DNA from: an uncultured Lachnospiraceae bacterium | GTDB taxonomy: Bacteria; Bacillota; Clostridia; Lachnospirales; Lachnospiraceae | Direction of reading: 5' to 3' | DNA length: 36,430 bases | NCBI GenBank assembly: GCA_950097145.1 | Contig: CATNCF010000029.1 | Span: forward strand, 1-36,430 | Notes under the pieces: generated by a model | The model's input: the letters and a program-made list of their open reading frames with translations, nothing else | Told to the model about the DNA's origin: nothing | The model's database searches: none | Shown: piece by piece, positions 1-8,244 of the stretch | Layout: each line of letters opens with the position of its first letter | Numbering within the stretch: position 1 is the first letter of the stretch | Program-made: the position numbers and the translations under genes

Positions 1-294
1 AATATCATCTTTCATATTAACAATGTCATCTTTCATATTAACAATGTCATCTTTCATATTAACAATGTCATCTTTCATATTAACAATGTCATCTTTCATA
101 TTAACAATGTCATCTTTCATATTAACAATATCGTCTTTCATGCTGCAGATATCGCCTTTGATGTTAACAAGATCATTTTTCATATCCTTCATCTCGGACT
201 TCATTTTGGTAATGTCGGACTTTATTTCTCGAATTTCACATTTCATGCCCTGTACTTCAAATAGAATTATATCGAGTTTGTCATCGACTGTCAT
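1..294 (-). CDS. Coiled-coil heptad-repeat protein, partial (runs off left edge)
   Basis: Read on the minus strand, an ATG at 294-292 is preceded by a perfect ribosome binding site (AAGGAGGTGA, 301-310 on the other strand) at 6-nt spacing, and 98 codons stay open to base 1. The protein starts MTVDDKLDIILFEVQGMKCE and soon becomes a regular seven-residue repeat of the type MKDDIVN, with Met/Ile/Val at core positions and Lys/Asp outside, the pattern of a long parallel coiled coil. No enzymatic domain is visible in the part present. The repeat is also nearly exact in DNA, so its copy number can change by slippage. It is divergent from nrdD, with which it shares a roughly 200-bp control region. 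The family is not recognised and the C-terminus is unseen. The overlapping plus-strand frame rich in Ser/Phe is a shadow, because it lacks a ribosome site. Confidence 0.8.
   Translation of the reverse strand, partial: MTVDDKLDIILFEVQGMKCEIREIKSDITKMKSEMKDMKNDLVNIKGDICSMKDDIVNMKDDIVNMKDDIVNMKDDIVNMKDDIVNMKDDIVNMKDDI
2..127 (-). repeat. 21-bp tandem repeat, six units, coding for heptads
   Basis: Six consecutive 21-bp units begin at 2, 23, 44, 65, 86 and 107. The last five are identical on the plus strand (ATGTCATCTTTCATATTAAC plus A) and the first differs by one base. A seventh, degenerate unit (128-148) continues the same phase. The unit is exactly seven codons, so gain or loss of units keeps the minus-strand reading frame. 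The array may continue left of the window. Confidence 0.95.
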
Positions 295-346
295 AAGTGT
301 TCACCTCCTTTATATAGAAAATATTGTAATATATACTGCAATTAAA

Positions 347-375
347 ATTGTAACACAAAATTTTGAAAAGTACAA
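347..375 (-). promoter_or_regulatory. Candidate promoter of the left-edge coiled-coil gene
   Basis: On the minus strand TTGTAC (375-370) and TACAAT (352-347) are separated by 17 nt, 37 nt upstream of the ribosome site. The -35 match is only moderate, and a second candidate (TTGTGT-17-TATATT) overlaps it, so the exact start is uncertain. Confidence 0.35.
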
Positions 376-386
376 ATTTTTTTGTA

Positions 387-415
387 TTGACTTACGGTGT
401 ATAACGTGTTAGGAT
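387..415 (+). promoter_or_regulatory. Candidate nrdD promoter
   Basis: TTGACT (387-392) and TAGGAT (410-415) are spaced by 17 nt, about 85 bp upstream of the nrdD start. The -10 is weak (4 of 6), as is common for regulated promoters. The upstream NrdR-like box lies exactly in the spacer between the two hexamers, which supports the assignment. Confidence 0.5.
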
Positions 416-440
416 AAAAATCAAACACTATATATAGTAG
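394..440 (+). promoter_or_regulatory. Tandem NrdR-type boxes upstream of nrdD
   Basis: The downstream box ACACTATATATAGTAG (425-440) matches the known NrdR palindrome pattern (ACAC-W-ATAT-W-TAGTGT-like) at nearly every position. A second, weaker box (394-409) matches the idealised palindrome at 11 of 16 positions and lies exactly 31 bp upstream, leaving 15 bp between boxes. NrdR is known to bind paired boxes about three helical turns apart that overlap ribonucleotide reductase promoters, and both features are met here. The expected effect is repression of nrdDG when nucleotides are plentiful. The nrdR gene itself is not in the window. Confidence 0.75.
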
Positions 441-500
441 TTGGGATTTGGAGATACCATAAATACAGGGGTTGAAGATGCGTAAGGAAAGAGGAAAAAG

Positions 501-2630
501 ATGAAGAAAGATTTTAAGGTAATCAAAAAAGATGGAACGAAGGAAGAATTTAATGTGCAGAAAGTCGTGATTGCTGTAAATAAATCTGCTTATCGCGCAT
601 TGATTAAGTTTACAGATGAGGAATTACGGTTTATCTGCCAATTTGTGGAAGAAAAAGCAGAGTCTATGGGAATTAAGGAAATTAAAATTGCCCAGATGCA
701 TAATATTGTGGAGGGGGCTTTGGAGAAAGTAAATCCTGCTGTGGCAAAGAGTTATCGGGATTATCGGAATTATAAACAGGATTTTGTGCAGATGCTGGAT
801 GAGGTTTATAAGAAGAGCCAGTCTATTATGTATATAGGAGATAAGGAGAATTCTAATACCGACAGTGCACTGGTATCTACAAAGCGGAGTCTGATTTTTA
901 ATCAGCTTAACAAAGAGCTGTATCAGAAGTTTTTTATGACTACTGAGGAGATTCAGGCGTGCCGGGACGGTTATCTTTATGTACATGATATGTCAGCAAG
1001 GCGGGATACTATGAACTGCTGCTTATTTGATGTGGAAAATGTTTTGCGGGGAGGCTTCGAGATGGGGAATCTATGGTATAATGAGCCAAAAACCCTTGAC
1101 GTTGCCTTTGATGTGATAGGAGATATCGTGCTGAGTGCTGCGAGTCAGCAGTATGGGGGATTCACTGTGCCTAGTGTGGAGAAAATTTTGGAGCCTTATG
1201 CACAGAAATCTTATGATAAATATAAAAAGCGCTATCAGGAGTTAGGGCTTTGTGAAGAACGGGCAGAAGAAGAAACAATGAGAGATATTTCCAGAGATTT
1301 GGAGCAGGGTGTCCAGGGGTGGGAATATAAGTTTAATTCCGTGTCTTCCAGCCGGGGGGATTATCCGTTTATTACTATGACGTTTGGCACAGGAACCGGG
1401 CGTTTCGCAAAAATGGCTTCGATTGCCATGTTGAATGTCCGCAGAAAAGGACAGGGAAAGGTGGACTGTAAAAAGCCAGTGCTGTTTCCTAAATTAGTAT
1501 TCTTGTATGATGAAAATCTTCATGGGCCAGGAGGAGAATTGGAAGATGTATTTGAAGCAGGAATTGAGTGTTCCAGAAAAACAATGTATCCGGACTGGCT
1601 GAGTTTAACAGGAAAAGGCTATATTGCCAGCATGTATAAACAGTATGGGAAAATTATCAGCCCAATGGGCTGCCGTGCTTTTTTGTCCCCCTGGTATGAG
1701 AGAGGCGGCATGAATCCGGCAGATGAGCATGACTGTCCGGTATTTGTGGGACGTTTTAATATTGGTGTTGTAAGCCTTCATCTGCCTATGATTCTTGCTA
1801 AATCCAGGCAGGAGAGCCGTGATTTTTATGAAGTTCTTGATTATTACCTGGAACTAATCCGTCAGCTTCATATACGTACCTATGCATATCTGGGAGAAAT
1901 GCGGGCCAGCACAAATCCTCTGGCTTATTGTGAGGGAGGATTTTATGGGGGGAATTTGGGCATTCATGACAAGATAAAACCTTTGTTAAAGACGGCTACA
2001 GCATCTTTTGGAATTACTGCATTTAATGAATTGCAGAGGCTGTATAATGGGAAGTCACTGGTAGAGGATGGTCAGTTTGCCATCGAAGTGCTGGAACATA
2101 TTAATGATAAAATCAATGAATACAAGAAGGAAGATGGAAATCTTTATGCCATCTATGCAACTCCGGCGGAAAATCTCTGTGGTCTGCAGGTGAAACAGTT
2201 CCGCAAGAAATATGGAATTGTAGAAAATGTTTCTGACCGTGAATATGTCAGCAATGGGTTCCACTGCCACGTAACAGAAGACATAACCCCAATCCAGAAA
2301 CAGGATTTAGAATACCGTTTCTGGGAACTGAGTAACGGCGGTAAAATTCAGTATGTGAAGTATCCCATTGATTATAATATAGAAGCAGTAAAGACATTGG
2401 TACGGCGCGCGATGGAATTGGGCTTTTATGAGGGAGTCAATTTGTCCCTGGCATATTGCGATGACTGCGGGCACCAGGAATTAGAAATGGATGTATGCCC
2501 TAAATGCGGCAGCCGGAATCTGACGAAAATTGACCGGATGAACGGCTATCTTTCCTATTCCAGAGTTAAGGGAGATACCCGTCTCAATGATGCCAAAATG
2601 GCAGAAATTGCAGAACGAAAGAGTATGTAA
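501..2630 (+). CDS. nrdD: Anaerobic (class III) ribonucleoside-triphosphate reductase
   Basis: Reduces ribonucleoside triphosphates to deoxyribonucleotides in the cytoplasm without oxygen, using a glycyl radical installed by NrdG. The 709-residue protein has an N-terminal ATP-cone allosteric domain (about 3-93), a glycyl radical enzyme barrel with a Cys pair at 173-174 in MNCCLFD, a C-terminal zinc ribbon with Cys 653, 656, 666 and 669, and the glycyl radical loop RMNGYLSYSR with Gly682. Length and domain order are those of a complete NrdD. The ATG is preceded by GGAAAGAGG. nrdG follows after 11 nt, so both are probably one transcript, controlled from the promoter and NrdR-like boxes upstream. 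The presence of an ATP cone implies dATP/ATP control of overall activity. Confidence 0.98.
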   Translation: MKKDFKVIKKDGTKEEFNVQKVVIAVNKSAYRALIKFTDEELRFICQFVEEKAESMGIKEIKIAQMHNIVEGALEKVNPAVAKSYRDYRNYKQDFVQMLDEVYKKSQSIMYIGDKENSNTDSALVSTKRSLIFNQLNKELYQKFFMTTEEIQACRDGYLYVHDMSARRDTMNCCLFDVENVLRGGFEMGNLWYNEPKTLDVAFDVIGDIVLSAASQQYGGFTVPSVEKILEPYAQKSYDKYKKRYQELGLCEERAEEETMRDISRDLEQGVQGWEYKFNSVSSSRGDYPFITMTFGTGTGRFAKMASIAMLNVRRKGQGKVDCKKPVLFPKLVFLYDENLHGPGGELEDVFEAGIECSRKTMYPDWLSLTGKGYIASMYKQYGKIISPMGCRAFLSPWYERGGMNPADEHDCPVFVGRFNIGVVSLHLPMILAKSRQESRDFYEVLDYYLELIRQLHIRTYAYLGEMRASTNPLAYCEGGFYGGNLGIHDKIKPLLKTATASFGITAFNELQRLYNGKSLVEDGQFAIEVLEHINDKINEYKKEDGNLYAIYATPAENLCGLQVKQFRKKYGIVENVSDREYVSNGFHCHVTEDITPIQKQDLEYRFWELSNGGKIQYVKYPIDYNIEAVKTLVRRAMELGFYEGVNLSLAYCDDCGHQELEMDVCPKCGSRNLTKIDRMNGYLSYSRVKGDTRLNDAKMAEIAERKSM

Positions 2631-2641
2631 GGAGATGTAAG

Positions 2642-3133
2642 ATGAGATACCACGATATTACAAAAGATGATATGCTCAACGGTGACGGACTTCGTGTAGT
2701 CTTATGGGTGTCCGGTTGTTCTCATTGCTGTAAGGGCTGCCAGAATCCTATTACCTGGGATCCCAATGGAGGTATTGTGTTTGACGAGGAGGCAAAAAAG
2801 GAAATTTTTCAGGCTCTTTCCAGGAATTATATTTCGGGGCTTACATTAAGCGGAGGCGACCCCCTGTATTATGGGAATCGTACAGATATAGGAAAATTGG
2901 CAAAAGAGGTGAAAGAAATGTTTCCACAAAAAACAATCTGGCTTTATACTGGATTTGTCTGGGAGACAGTTTCAAATTTAGATATTATGAGATACATAGA
3001 TGTGTTAGTAGACGGGGAGTTTGTACTGGAAGAAAAGGATACCAAGCTTCATTGGCGGGGCAGTACCAATCAGCGTGTGATTGATGTTCCAGCCACGATA
3101 AAAAAGGAAAAAATTGTTCTGCATTGTGAATAA
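2642..3133 (+). CDS. nrdG: Anaerobic ribonucleotide reductase activating protein (radical SAM)
   Basis: Cleaves S-adenosylmethionine with a [4Fe-4S] cluster to generate the glycyl radical on NrdD. The 163-residue protein has the radical SAM triad C-x3-C-x2-C at Cys26, Cys30 and Cys33 (SGCSHCCKGCQNP) and the SAM-binding glycine motif TLSGGDPLY, and is the usual size for NrdG. The ATG has GGAG 8 nt upstream in the short gap after nrdD, consistent with translational coupling in a two-gene operon. No terminator is evident directly after it. The next gene has its own promoter. Confidence 0.97.
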   Translation: MRYHDITKDDMLNGDGLRVVLWVSGCSHCCKGCQNPITWDPNGGIVFDEEAKKEIFQALSRNYISGLTLSGGDPLYYGNRTDIGKLAKEVKEMFPQKTIWLYTGFVWETVSNLDIMRYIDVLVDGEFVLEEKDTKLHWRGSTNQRVIDVPATIKKEKIVLHCE

Positions 3134-3145
3134 TGTATAAATCTG

Positions 3146-3174
3146 TTGACAAAATCTGTAGAATATAAGATAAT
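3146..3174 (+). promoter_or_regulatory. Strong sigma-A type promoter for the chemoreceptor gene
   Basis: TTGACA (3146-3151) and GATAAT (3169-3174) with a 17-nt spacer, 38 bp upstream of the ATG at 3213. A vegetative rather than a flagellar sigma factor signature. Confidence 0.75.
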
Positions 3175-3212
3175 TGTGCCATAGAATATTAAATAGTCAG
3201 GGGACAGATAGT

Positions 3213-5033
3213 ATGGAAAAAGATAAAAGTACAAGTAATGCAAACAGCAAGGGAATGAAAAGCCTTGCAACCATGGTAGTCTTGGTGGTGTTTTTACTGA
3301 TTGCAGTTACGGCTGCAAGTCTGGGAGGTCTTGGCATATTTTTTCTCCGCCAGTCCATGACAGAGACTGTCAGCGAACATGAGACTACAAAGAACGAGGA
3401 TTACCGGACTGAAATAAAGTCTCAGATTCAGGCGGCTGCAGCGATTGTTCAGGGATATTATGACAGGGCATCCGAGGGCGTCATGACAGAAAAAGAGGCT
3501 CAAAATCAGGCCAAAGAAGCAATACGCAGTATGCGATACAGAGATGACGCATCAGGTTATGTTTGGATTGACGGTGAAGACGGTGTATTAGTGATGCATC
3601 CCATTCTTTCGGAACAGGAAGGAACCAACCGTATTGATATGACGGACCCCAATGGTGTGAAAATTACACAGGGCATTATCGAAGCGGCGGAAAGCGGCGA
3701 CGGTTTTCACGAGTTTTCTTTTACAAAAGCAGACGGGGTTACGGTTGCGCCTAAAGTTGCTTATGGCCAGAAGTTCGAGCCCTGGGGCTGGGTTATTGCA
3801 ACTGGAAATTATGTGGATGATATGAATGAACAAATCGAAGCTACTAAATTGCGTATTAATGATGAATTTAAGCAGATGATAACGTTTTTTGGAGTAGCAG
3901 TAGCTCTGGTTTTGTTGATCGCTTTTATCGTATCCTTCTTCTTTGGGAAGAGGCTGACGAAAGGCATTCAGAGAATTGAAGGTCACTTACATAAAACAGC
4001 AGAAGGCGACTTGTCCTTTGAAATAGATCCCCGACTTATGAAACGTGCAGATGAGATTGGAAAAATAGCGCGTTCCCTGGACGATGTTAAGAATTCACTT
4101 GCAGGCATGATTGGAAATGTAAGTGAGGCTGGAAGCCATATGAAGAGCAGCAGCGAGAAATTCAGTGAGAAATTTGACAGCATCAGCAATAGTATACAGA
4201 ATGTGAATACTGCCATTGAAGAACTTGCATTGGGTGCAACCAGCCAGGCTGCTGAAACAGAAACGGTAAATAATAAGATTTTGGAACTGGGAAATGTTAT
4301 TGAAGTGGAGAAACAGGGCGTTGATAGATTGGAAGACTCCGTATCTACAATGATGGAGTATTCCTCGGGCGCTTCTGAGAGTATTGAGCTTCTTAATAAA
4401 ATTACAGACATTACCATAAAAGCAATTGGTACAGTGTATGAGCAGACGAACAAGAATAATGAATCAGCGGCAAATATCAATAAGGCAGTTGAGATTATTA
4501 AGGTGTTAGCAGAGCAGACAAATCTTTTGTCATTAAATGCAAGTATTGAAGCTGCACGTGCCGGTGAAGCAGGAAAAGGATTTGCCGTGGTGGCAGAAGA
4601 GATACGTAATCTTGCAGAAGAGTCTGCGGAAAGTGCTCAGGAAATTGAGGGAATTGTAAAGGAGCTTACTGGAAATGTGGCAATTTCTGTTGACAATATG
4701 CAGGTTGTTTCAAATAATGTACAGGAACAGCAGATGAGGCTGGAAGAGACAAGTCAGGCGTTCAAACATTTATATGATGAAATAAAGAAAGTTGAGAATG
4801 TGACGAGAGAGATTGGCGGACAGACGAGTGTGCTGGATTCTCTGAAACAGCTTGTAGCAGATTCGGTGAATAATCTTGCAAGTATTGTGGAAGAAAATGC
4901 AGCATCTACGGAAGAGACCAGCGCCAGTATGCAGTTAGTGGCAGAGGGAATTGAAGAGTGCAGCCATGATACACGTTCTCTGGTAGAATTAAGCGTGCGC
5001 CAAAATGAAGAAACTTTGAAATTTAAATTGTAG
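3213..5033 (+). CDS. Methyl-accepting chemotaxis protein with single Cache domain
   Basis: Membrane chemoreceptor that passes ligand state to CheA/CheW. The chosen ATG (606 residues) follows AGGGG. A TTG 39 bp upstream in frame overlaps the promoter -10 and is rejected. Order: TM1 (about 19-45), an extracellular single-Cache (sCache_2-type) sensor (about 50-215, with [16 protein letters not shown] and the late [13 protein letters not shown] strand), TM2 (about 222-245), HAMP (246-300) and a cytoplasmic signalling hairpin whose conserved tip is near 434-470 ([19 protein letters not shown]). Related sCache receptors often sense small carboxylates, but the ligand here is not known. No che or flagellar operon is adjacent, so it is a stand-alone receptor with its own promoter and terminator. 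Confidence 0.96.
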   Translation: MEKDKSTSNANSKGMKSLATMVVLVVFLLIAVTAASLGGLGIFFLRQSMTETVSEHETTKNEDYRTEIKSQIQAAAAIVQGYYDRASEGVMTEKEAQNQAKEAIRSMRYRDDASGYVWIDGEDGVLVMHPILSEQEGTNRIDMTDPNGVKITQGIIEAAESGDGFHEFSFTKADGVTVAPKVAYGQKFEPWGWVIATGNYVDDMNEQIEATKLRINDEFKQMITFFGVAVALVLLIAFIVSFFFGKRLTKGIQRIEGHLHKTAEGDLSFEIDPRLMKRADEIGKIARSLDDVKNSLAGMIGNVSEAGSHMKSSSEKFSEKFDSISNSIQNVNTAIEELALGATSQAAETETVNNKILELGNVIEVEKQGVDRLEDSVSTMMEYSSGASESIELLNKITDITIKAIGTVYEQTNKNNESAANINKAVEIIKVLAEQTNLLSLNASIEAARAGEAGKGFAVVAEEIRNLAEESAESAQEIEGIVKELTGNVAISVDNMQVVSNNVQEQQMRLEETSQAFKHLYDEIKKVENVTREIGGQTSVLDSLKQLVADSVNNLASIVEENAASTEETSASMQLVAEGIEECSHDTRSLVELSVRQNEETLKFKL

Positions 5034-5050
5034 AGAATATTTGCAGATAG

Positions 5051-5079
5051 AAGAAAGCATAAAATATGCTTTCTTTTTT
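5051..5079 (+). terminator. Rho-independent terminator after the chemoreceptor gene
   Basis: An 11-bp stem (5051-5061 with 5065-5075), 3-nt AAA loop and following T run. It ends just before the next promoter. Confidence 0.85.
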
Positions 5080-5080
5080 C

Positions 5081-5109
5081 TTGACATTTTTCGCAAGAAG
5101 CATTATAGT
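5081..5109 (+). promoter_or_regulatory. Promoter of the TrmB-like regulator operon
   Basis: TTGACA (5081-5086), 17-nt spacer, TATAGT (5104-5109), starting immediately after the preceding terminator and 35 bp before the ATG at 5144. Confidence 0.8.
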
Positions 5110-5143
5110 ATTCCTGAAAAGTAACACTAAAGGAGGAGGGCAT

Positions 5144-5881
5144 ATGGAGGAAAAGGTGCTGGTGGAACATTTGACTGCATTTGGGCTGACAGGGCAGGAA
5201 GCAATGATTTATCTGGAGTTGTTCCGGTCGGGAACAAGTAATGGATATGAGCTGTCAAAATGTACTGGCATTTCCCGCTCTAATGTATATAAGGCATTGG
5301 AAGGACTGGCAGATAAAGGGGCGGCATACATTAGTGAGGGCACTTCCCGCAAGTATACAGCCGTGGATGCAGAGGAATTTTGCCGCAATAAAATTCACAG
5401 TCTAGTCAGAAAACAAAGCTATCTCTTAGAGCATATGCCAAAAGAGAGAAAAGAGACGGAAGGATATATTACCATAATTGCGGATGAAAATATTTCAGAT
5501 AAGATCCGTAATATGCTGATAAAAGCGAAAAAGAGAGTCTATCTCTCTATGTCCTTTGTGCTGTTAGAACAGTTTCATAAGGAACTTAAGGAATTGGCAG
5601 CAAAAAAAATTAAAGTAGTAGTAATGACTGATTACCCGGAAGGGATGGATGAGGATATTTTTGGGGGCAGATTCAAAGGGATCAAGATTTATATTACTTC
5701 CAATAAAAAAAATCAGATTGGCATTATCACAGATTCAAAATATGTGTTGACTGGAGAACTTGGAAGAGGGAGAGAGAGTACCTGCCTGTATACCGGACAG
5801 GCAAATTTTGTTCAGGTATTTAAGGATTCCATGAAAAATGAGATTCGTTTACTGGAATTAGAGGGAAAAAACAAGAAATAG
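5144..5881 (+). CDS. TrmB-family transcriptional regulator
   Basis: Predicted DNA-binding regulator of 245 residues. The start is the ATG at 5144, 3 nt after a strong AGGAGGAGGG site. An in-frame upstream ATG (5066) lies inside the terminator hairpin and is rejected. The N-terminus (about 8-75) is a winged helix of TrmB type (LTGQEAMIYLELFRSG, then recognition-helix region SRSNVYKALEGLADKGA). Residues about 105-235 match the TrmB C-terminal part related to the phospholipase-D fold, which in characterised members binds sugars. The decarboxylase-like gene begins 25 bp downstream with no terminator between, so it may control its own operon and that enzyme. The effector is unknown. Confidence 0.85.
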   Translation: MEEKVLVEHLTAFGLTGQEAMIYLELFRSGTSNGYELSKCTGISRSNVYKALEGLADKGAAYISEGTSRKYTAVDAEEFCRNKIHSLVRKQSYLLEHMPKERKETEGYITIIADENISDKIRNMLIKAKKRVYLSMSFVLLEQFHKELKELAAKKIKVVVMTDYPEGMDEDIFGGRFKGIKIYITSNKKNQIGIITDSKYVLTGELGRGRESTCLYTGQANFVQVFKDSMKNEIRLLELEGKNKK

Positions 5882-5906
5882 AAATTTGCAGAACAAAGGA
5901 GTAAAG

Positions 5907-7187
5907 ATGATCATGAAAAAAGAACCATTTGTAACCAAGGAACAATTACAGGAAATTGTGAAAAAATATCCCACGCCGTTTCATCTGTATGATGAAAAAG
6001 GGATTCGTGCCAATGCCCAGGCATTAAAAGAGGCTTTTTCCTGGAATAAAGGTTTTAAAGAATATTTTGCAGTGAAAGCAACTCCCAATCCGTTTCTTAT
6101 TAACATTTTAAAGGAGTACGGATGTGGATGTGATTGTTCTTCCCTGACAGAATTGATGCTTGCAGATGCACTGCATTTTAAGGGAGAAGATGTAATGTTT
6201 TCCTCCAACGCCACACCGGCAGATGAATTCAAATTCGCTGGTGATATGGGAGCGATCATCAATCTGGATGATTTTACTCATATTGAATTCTTGGAACAGA
6301 CCATTGGAACTATTCCAGAAACCATAAGCTGCCGTTACAATCCGGGGGGAGTGTTTAAAATCAGTAATAGTATTATGGACAATCCCAATGACGCAAAATA
6401 CGGTTTTACCACAGAGCAGCTTTTTGAAGGGTTCAGGGTTCTGAAGGAAAAAGGAGCGAAATACTTCGGCATTCATGCGTTTTTGGCAAGCAATACCGTG
6501 ACCAATGAATATTATCCTGTTTTAGCAAAAACGTTGTTTGAGACGGCTGTAAGGCTGAAAGAAGAAACAGGAGCGGATATCCGCTTTATTAATTTATCAG
6601 GTGGAATTGGAATTCCTTACCGGCCGGATGAGGAACCAAATGATATTTATGCAATCGGCGAAGGGGTCCGCAGAGTCTATGAGGAAATCCTTGTTCCGGC
6701 AGGAATGGGGGATGTGGCAATTTATGCTGAATTAGGGCGTTTCATGATGGGGCCTTATGGCTGTCTGGTTACAACTGCCATCCACCAAAAGCATACACAT
6801 AAAGAATATATCGGCTGTGACGCTTGTGCCGTAAATTTAATGCGTCCCGCCATGTATGGAGCCTATCATCATATTACAGTAATGGGAAAAGAACATAATG
6901 TCTGCGACCACAAATATGATATAACAGGTTCTCTCTGCGAAAATAATGATAAATTTGCCATTGACCGTATGTTGCCTAAGATTGATATGGGAGATCTTTT
7001 AGTGATTCATGATACAGGAGCACATGGATTTTCCATGGGATATAATTACAATGGAAAATTAAAATCTGCAGAGGTTTTACTGAAGGAAGACGGAAGCGCT
7101 CAGTTGATCCGCCGTGCTGAGACGCCAGAAGACTATTTTGCAACCTTTGATTGTTTTGATATTCTAAAGGATATGAAATACAAGTAA
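5907..7187 (+). CDS. lysA: Diaminopimelate decarboxylase-like PLP enzyme (alanine racemase-fold group IV)
   Basis: A fold-type III PLP decarboxylase of 426 residues from the ATG at 5907, which sits 5 nt after AAAGGAG. An in-frame TTG at 5886 is too early. The PLP lysine is Lys57 in YFAVKATPNP. Other family marks are HAFLASNT, the glycine loop NLSGGIGIPY, the partner-subunit motif SLCENNDKF (the C-E-x-x-D motif) and the C-terminal RPAMYGAYHHI. In the lysine pathway LysA converts meso-diaminopimelate to lysine. The usual HIGSQ motif reads HAFLASN here, so this is a divergent branch and substrate preference (diaminopimelate versus another diamino acid) cannot be settled from sequence. It follows the TrmB-like regulator in an apparent operon rather than lysine genes. 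Confidence 0.85.
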   Translation: MIMKKEPFVTKEQLQEIVKKYPTPFHLYDEKGIRANAQALKEAFSWNKGFKEYFAVKATPNPFLINILKEYGCGCDCSSLTELMLADALHFKGEDVMFSSNATPADEFKFAGDMGAIINLDDFTHIEFLEQTIGTIPETISCRYNPGGVFKISNSIMDNPNDAKYGFTTEQLFEGFRVLKEKGAKYFGIHAFLASNTVTNEYYPVLAKTLFETAVRLKEETGADIRFINLSGGIGIPYRPDEEPNDIYAIGEGVRRVYEEILVPAGMGDVAIYAELGRFMMGPYGCLVTTAIHQKHTHKEYIGCDACAVNLMRPAMYGAYHHITVMGKEHNVCDHKYDITGSLCENNDKFAIDRMLPKIDMGDLLVIHDTGAHGFSMGYNYNGKLKSAEVLLKEDGSAQLIRRAETPEDYFATFDCFDILKDMKYK

Positions 7188-7209
7188 GGATAGAAAACGA
7201 GGAACAGTA

Positions 7210-7515
7210 ATGATTGAACGCAAAGATGTTTTATCCATTCCTTATCTGAAAAAAGCAGTGTTTACCGGAAGCTATGAAGGACTGCGCTTCCGGTTTGCCA
7301 CTGTAAAAAGGGAATCGGAAAATGGAGAAGAAAAAAAGGTTCTTCAGATTACCGCTTGGGAAGCTCCTTATGGTTATGATGTTACCCCGGAAGAAAACAA
7401 GCAGCGGATAGAACGGGAATTTTCAGAAGAGGGAGTACAGCAGGGGATTGACTGGCTCAATGGATTATGGGAAGCAGAGCCAGAAAAATGGAAGATGGCA
7501 AAGACGAAGTGGTGA
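7210..7515 (+). CDS. Small conserved-looking hypothetical protein
   Basis: A 101-residue ORF 22 bp after the decarboxylase gene, preceded by GAGGAA. It is soluble, mixed alpha/beta in pattern, rich in Glu/Lys, with Trp at 50, 82, 87, 93 and 101. No signal peptide, membrane segment or metal motif. I do not recognise the family. Position makes it the third gene of the TrmB-decarboxylase transcript, which ends at the hairpin at 7548-7579. Confidence 0.75.
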   Translation: MIERKDVLSIPYLKKAVFTGSYEGLRFRFATVKRESENGEEKKVLQITAWEAPYGYDVTPEENKQRIEREFSEEGVQQGIDWLNGLWEAEPEKWKMAKTKW

Positions 7516-7547
7516 CTGTTATTAGGGCCTAACCCTATAAAACAAAA

Positions 7548-7579
7548 TACTCCCGCAGAAATTCAACTCTGCGGGAGTA
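7548..7579 (-). terminator. Terminator of tRNA-Leu, possibly bidirectional
   Basis: A perfect 12-bp stem (7548-7559 with 7568-7579) and an 8-nt loop. On the minus strand the stem is followed by a T-rich tract (TTTTGTTTTAT), so it ends the tRNA transcript. The plus-strand side has only a weaker T tract but lies just after the decarboxylase operon and may also stop it. Confidence 0.85.
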
Positions 7580-7614
7580 TTCCTTATACTTTAAGGAATA
7601 AAACTTTTTAGTAC

Positions 7615-7697
7615 TGCCGGCAATGGGACTTGAACCCATACGTGGTTGCCCACAACAGATTTTGAGTCTGCCTCGTCTGCCATTCCGACACGCCGGC
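7615..7697 (-). tRNA. tRNA-Leu(CAA)
   Basis: On the minus strand the 83-nt sequence folds as a class II tRNA. The acceptor arm GCCGGCG (7697-7691) pairs with TGCCGGC, with discriminator A at 7615. The T arm contains GGGTTCAAGTCCC. The anticodon loop CTCAAAA gives anticodon CAA, reading UUG. The extended variable arm is as expected for leucine. The 3' CCA is not encoded. Confidence 0.95.
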
Positions 7698-7723
7698 ATC
7701 TGATTTATTACCTGAACGAATAT

Positions 7724-7752
7724 ATATTAGCATATTTAGAACAGAAATGCAA
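7724..7752 (-). promoter_or_regulatory. Candidate promoter of tRNA-Leu
   Basis: On the minus strand TTGCAT (7752-7747), a 17-nt spacer and TAATAT (7729-7724), 26 bp before the tRNA 5' end. The -10 is imperfect (4 of 6). Confidence 0.4.
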
Positions 7753-7769
7753 GGCTTTTTCAAAAAATA

Positions 7770-7798
7770 TTGAAGAATTTTGAAATATGTAGTATGAT
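7770..7798 (+). promoter_or_regulatory. Promoter of ridA-pepP
   Basis: TTGAAG (7770-7775), 17-nt spacer, TATGAT (7793-7798), 44 bp before the ridA ATG. Divergent from the tRNA promoter. Confidence 0.65.
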
Positions 7799-7841
7799 CT
7801 AGAACAACGGAACTATCAAATAATATTTAAGGAGAGAGGAA

Positions 7842-8231
7842 ATGATAAGAATGAAAAAAACAATTAATGCACCAAAAGCTCCGGCGGCAGTAGGTCCATA
7901 TGTTCATGCAGTAGAAGCAGGCGAGCTGATTTTTACTTCAGGGCAGCTTGGCTTAATGCCAGAAACCGGGACTCTGCCGGAAGGTGTAGAAGCTCAGACC
8001 CACCAGAGCCTGAAAAACCTTGCTGTTGTGCTGGAAGCAGCCGGCAGCGATCTGGAACATGTAGTTAAAACCAATGTATTTTTGGATGACATTAATGATT
8101 TTGCAAAAGTAAACGAGATTTATGCCCAGTATTTTCAGGGAGAAACACCGGCGCGTTCCTGTGTACAGGCGGCAAAGCTTCCCAAAGGGGGACTGGTGGA
8201 AATTGAGGTAATTGCAGTGAAAAAAGATTAG
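7842..8231 (+). CDS. ridA: RidA family enamine/imine deaminase
   Basis: Small cytosolic trimer-forming protein of the RidA/YjgF family, which hydrolyses reactive 2-aminoacrylate-type enamines released by PLP enzymes. The 129-residue length is standard. Signature elements are the N-terminal APKAPAAVGPYVHAV, SGQLGL, and the C-terminal ARSCVQAAKLPKGGLVEIEV, which contains the conserved active-site Arg. The ATG at 7842 is 5 nt after GGAGAG. A second ATG at 7851 is also possible. The pepP-like gene follows after 13 bp, so the two are co-transcribed. Confidence 0.93.
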   Translation: MIRMKKTINAPKAPAAVGPYVHAVEAGELIFTSGQLGLMPETGTLPEGVEAQTHQSLKNLAVVLEAAGSDLEHVVKTNVFLDDINDFAKVNEIYAQYFQGETPARSCVQAAKLPKGGLVEIEVIAVKKD

Positions 8232-8244
8232 AGGAGCAGATGCA

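Noticed and set aside
2..127. Possible CRISPR array
   Set aside because: The units abut with no spacers and are in coding phase, so this is a tandem repeat.
23..412. 129-residue plus-strand ORF rich in MSSFILT repeats
   Set aside because: It is the antisense of the coiled-coil heptad gene and has no ribosome site, whereas the minus-strand frame has a perfect one.
3174..3212. TTG start giving 13 extra residues to the chemoreceptor
   Set aside because: The codon overlaps the -10 of the promoter. The ATG at 3213 is at the right distance from a purine-rich site.
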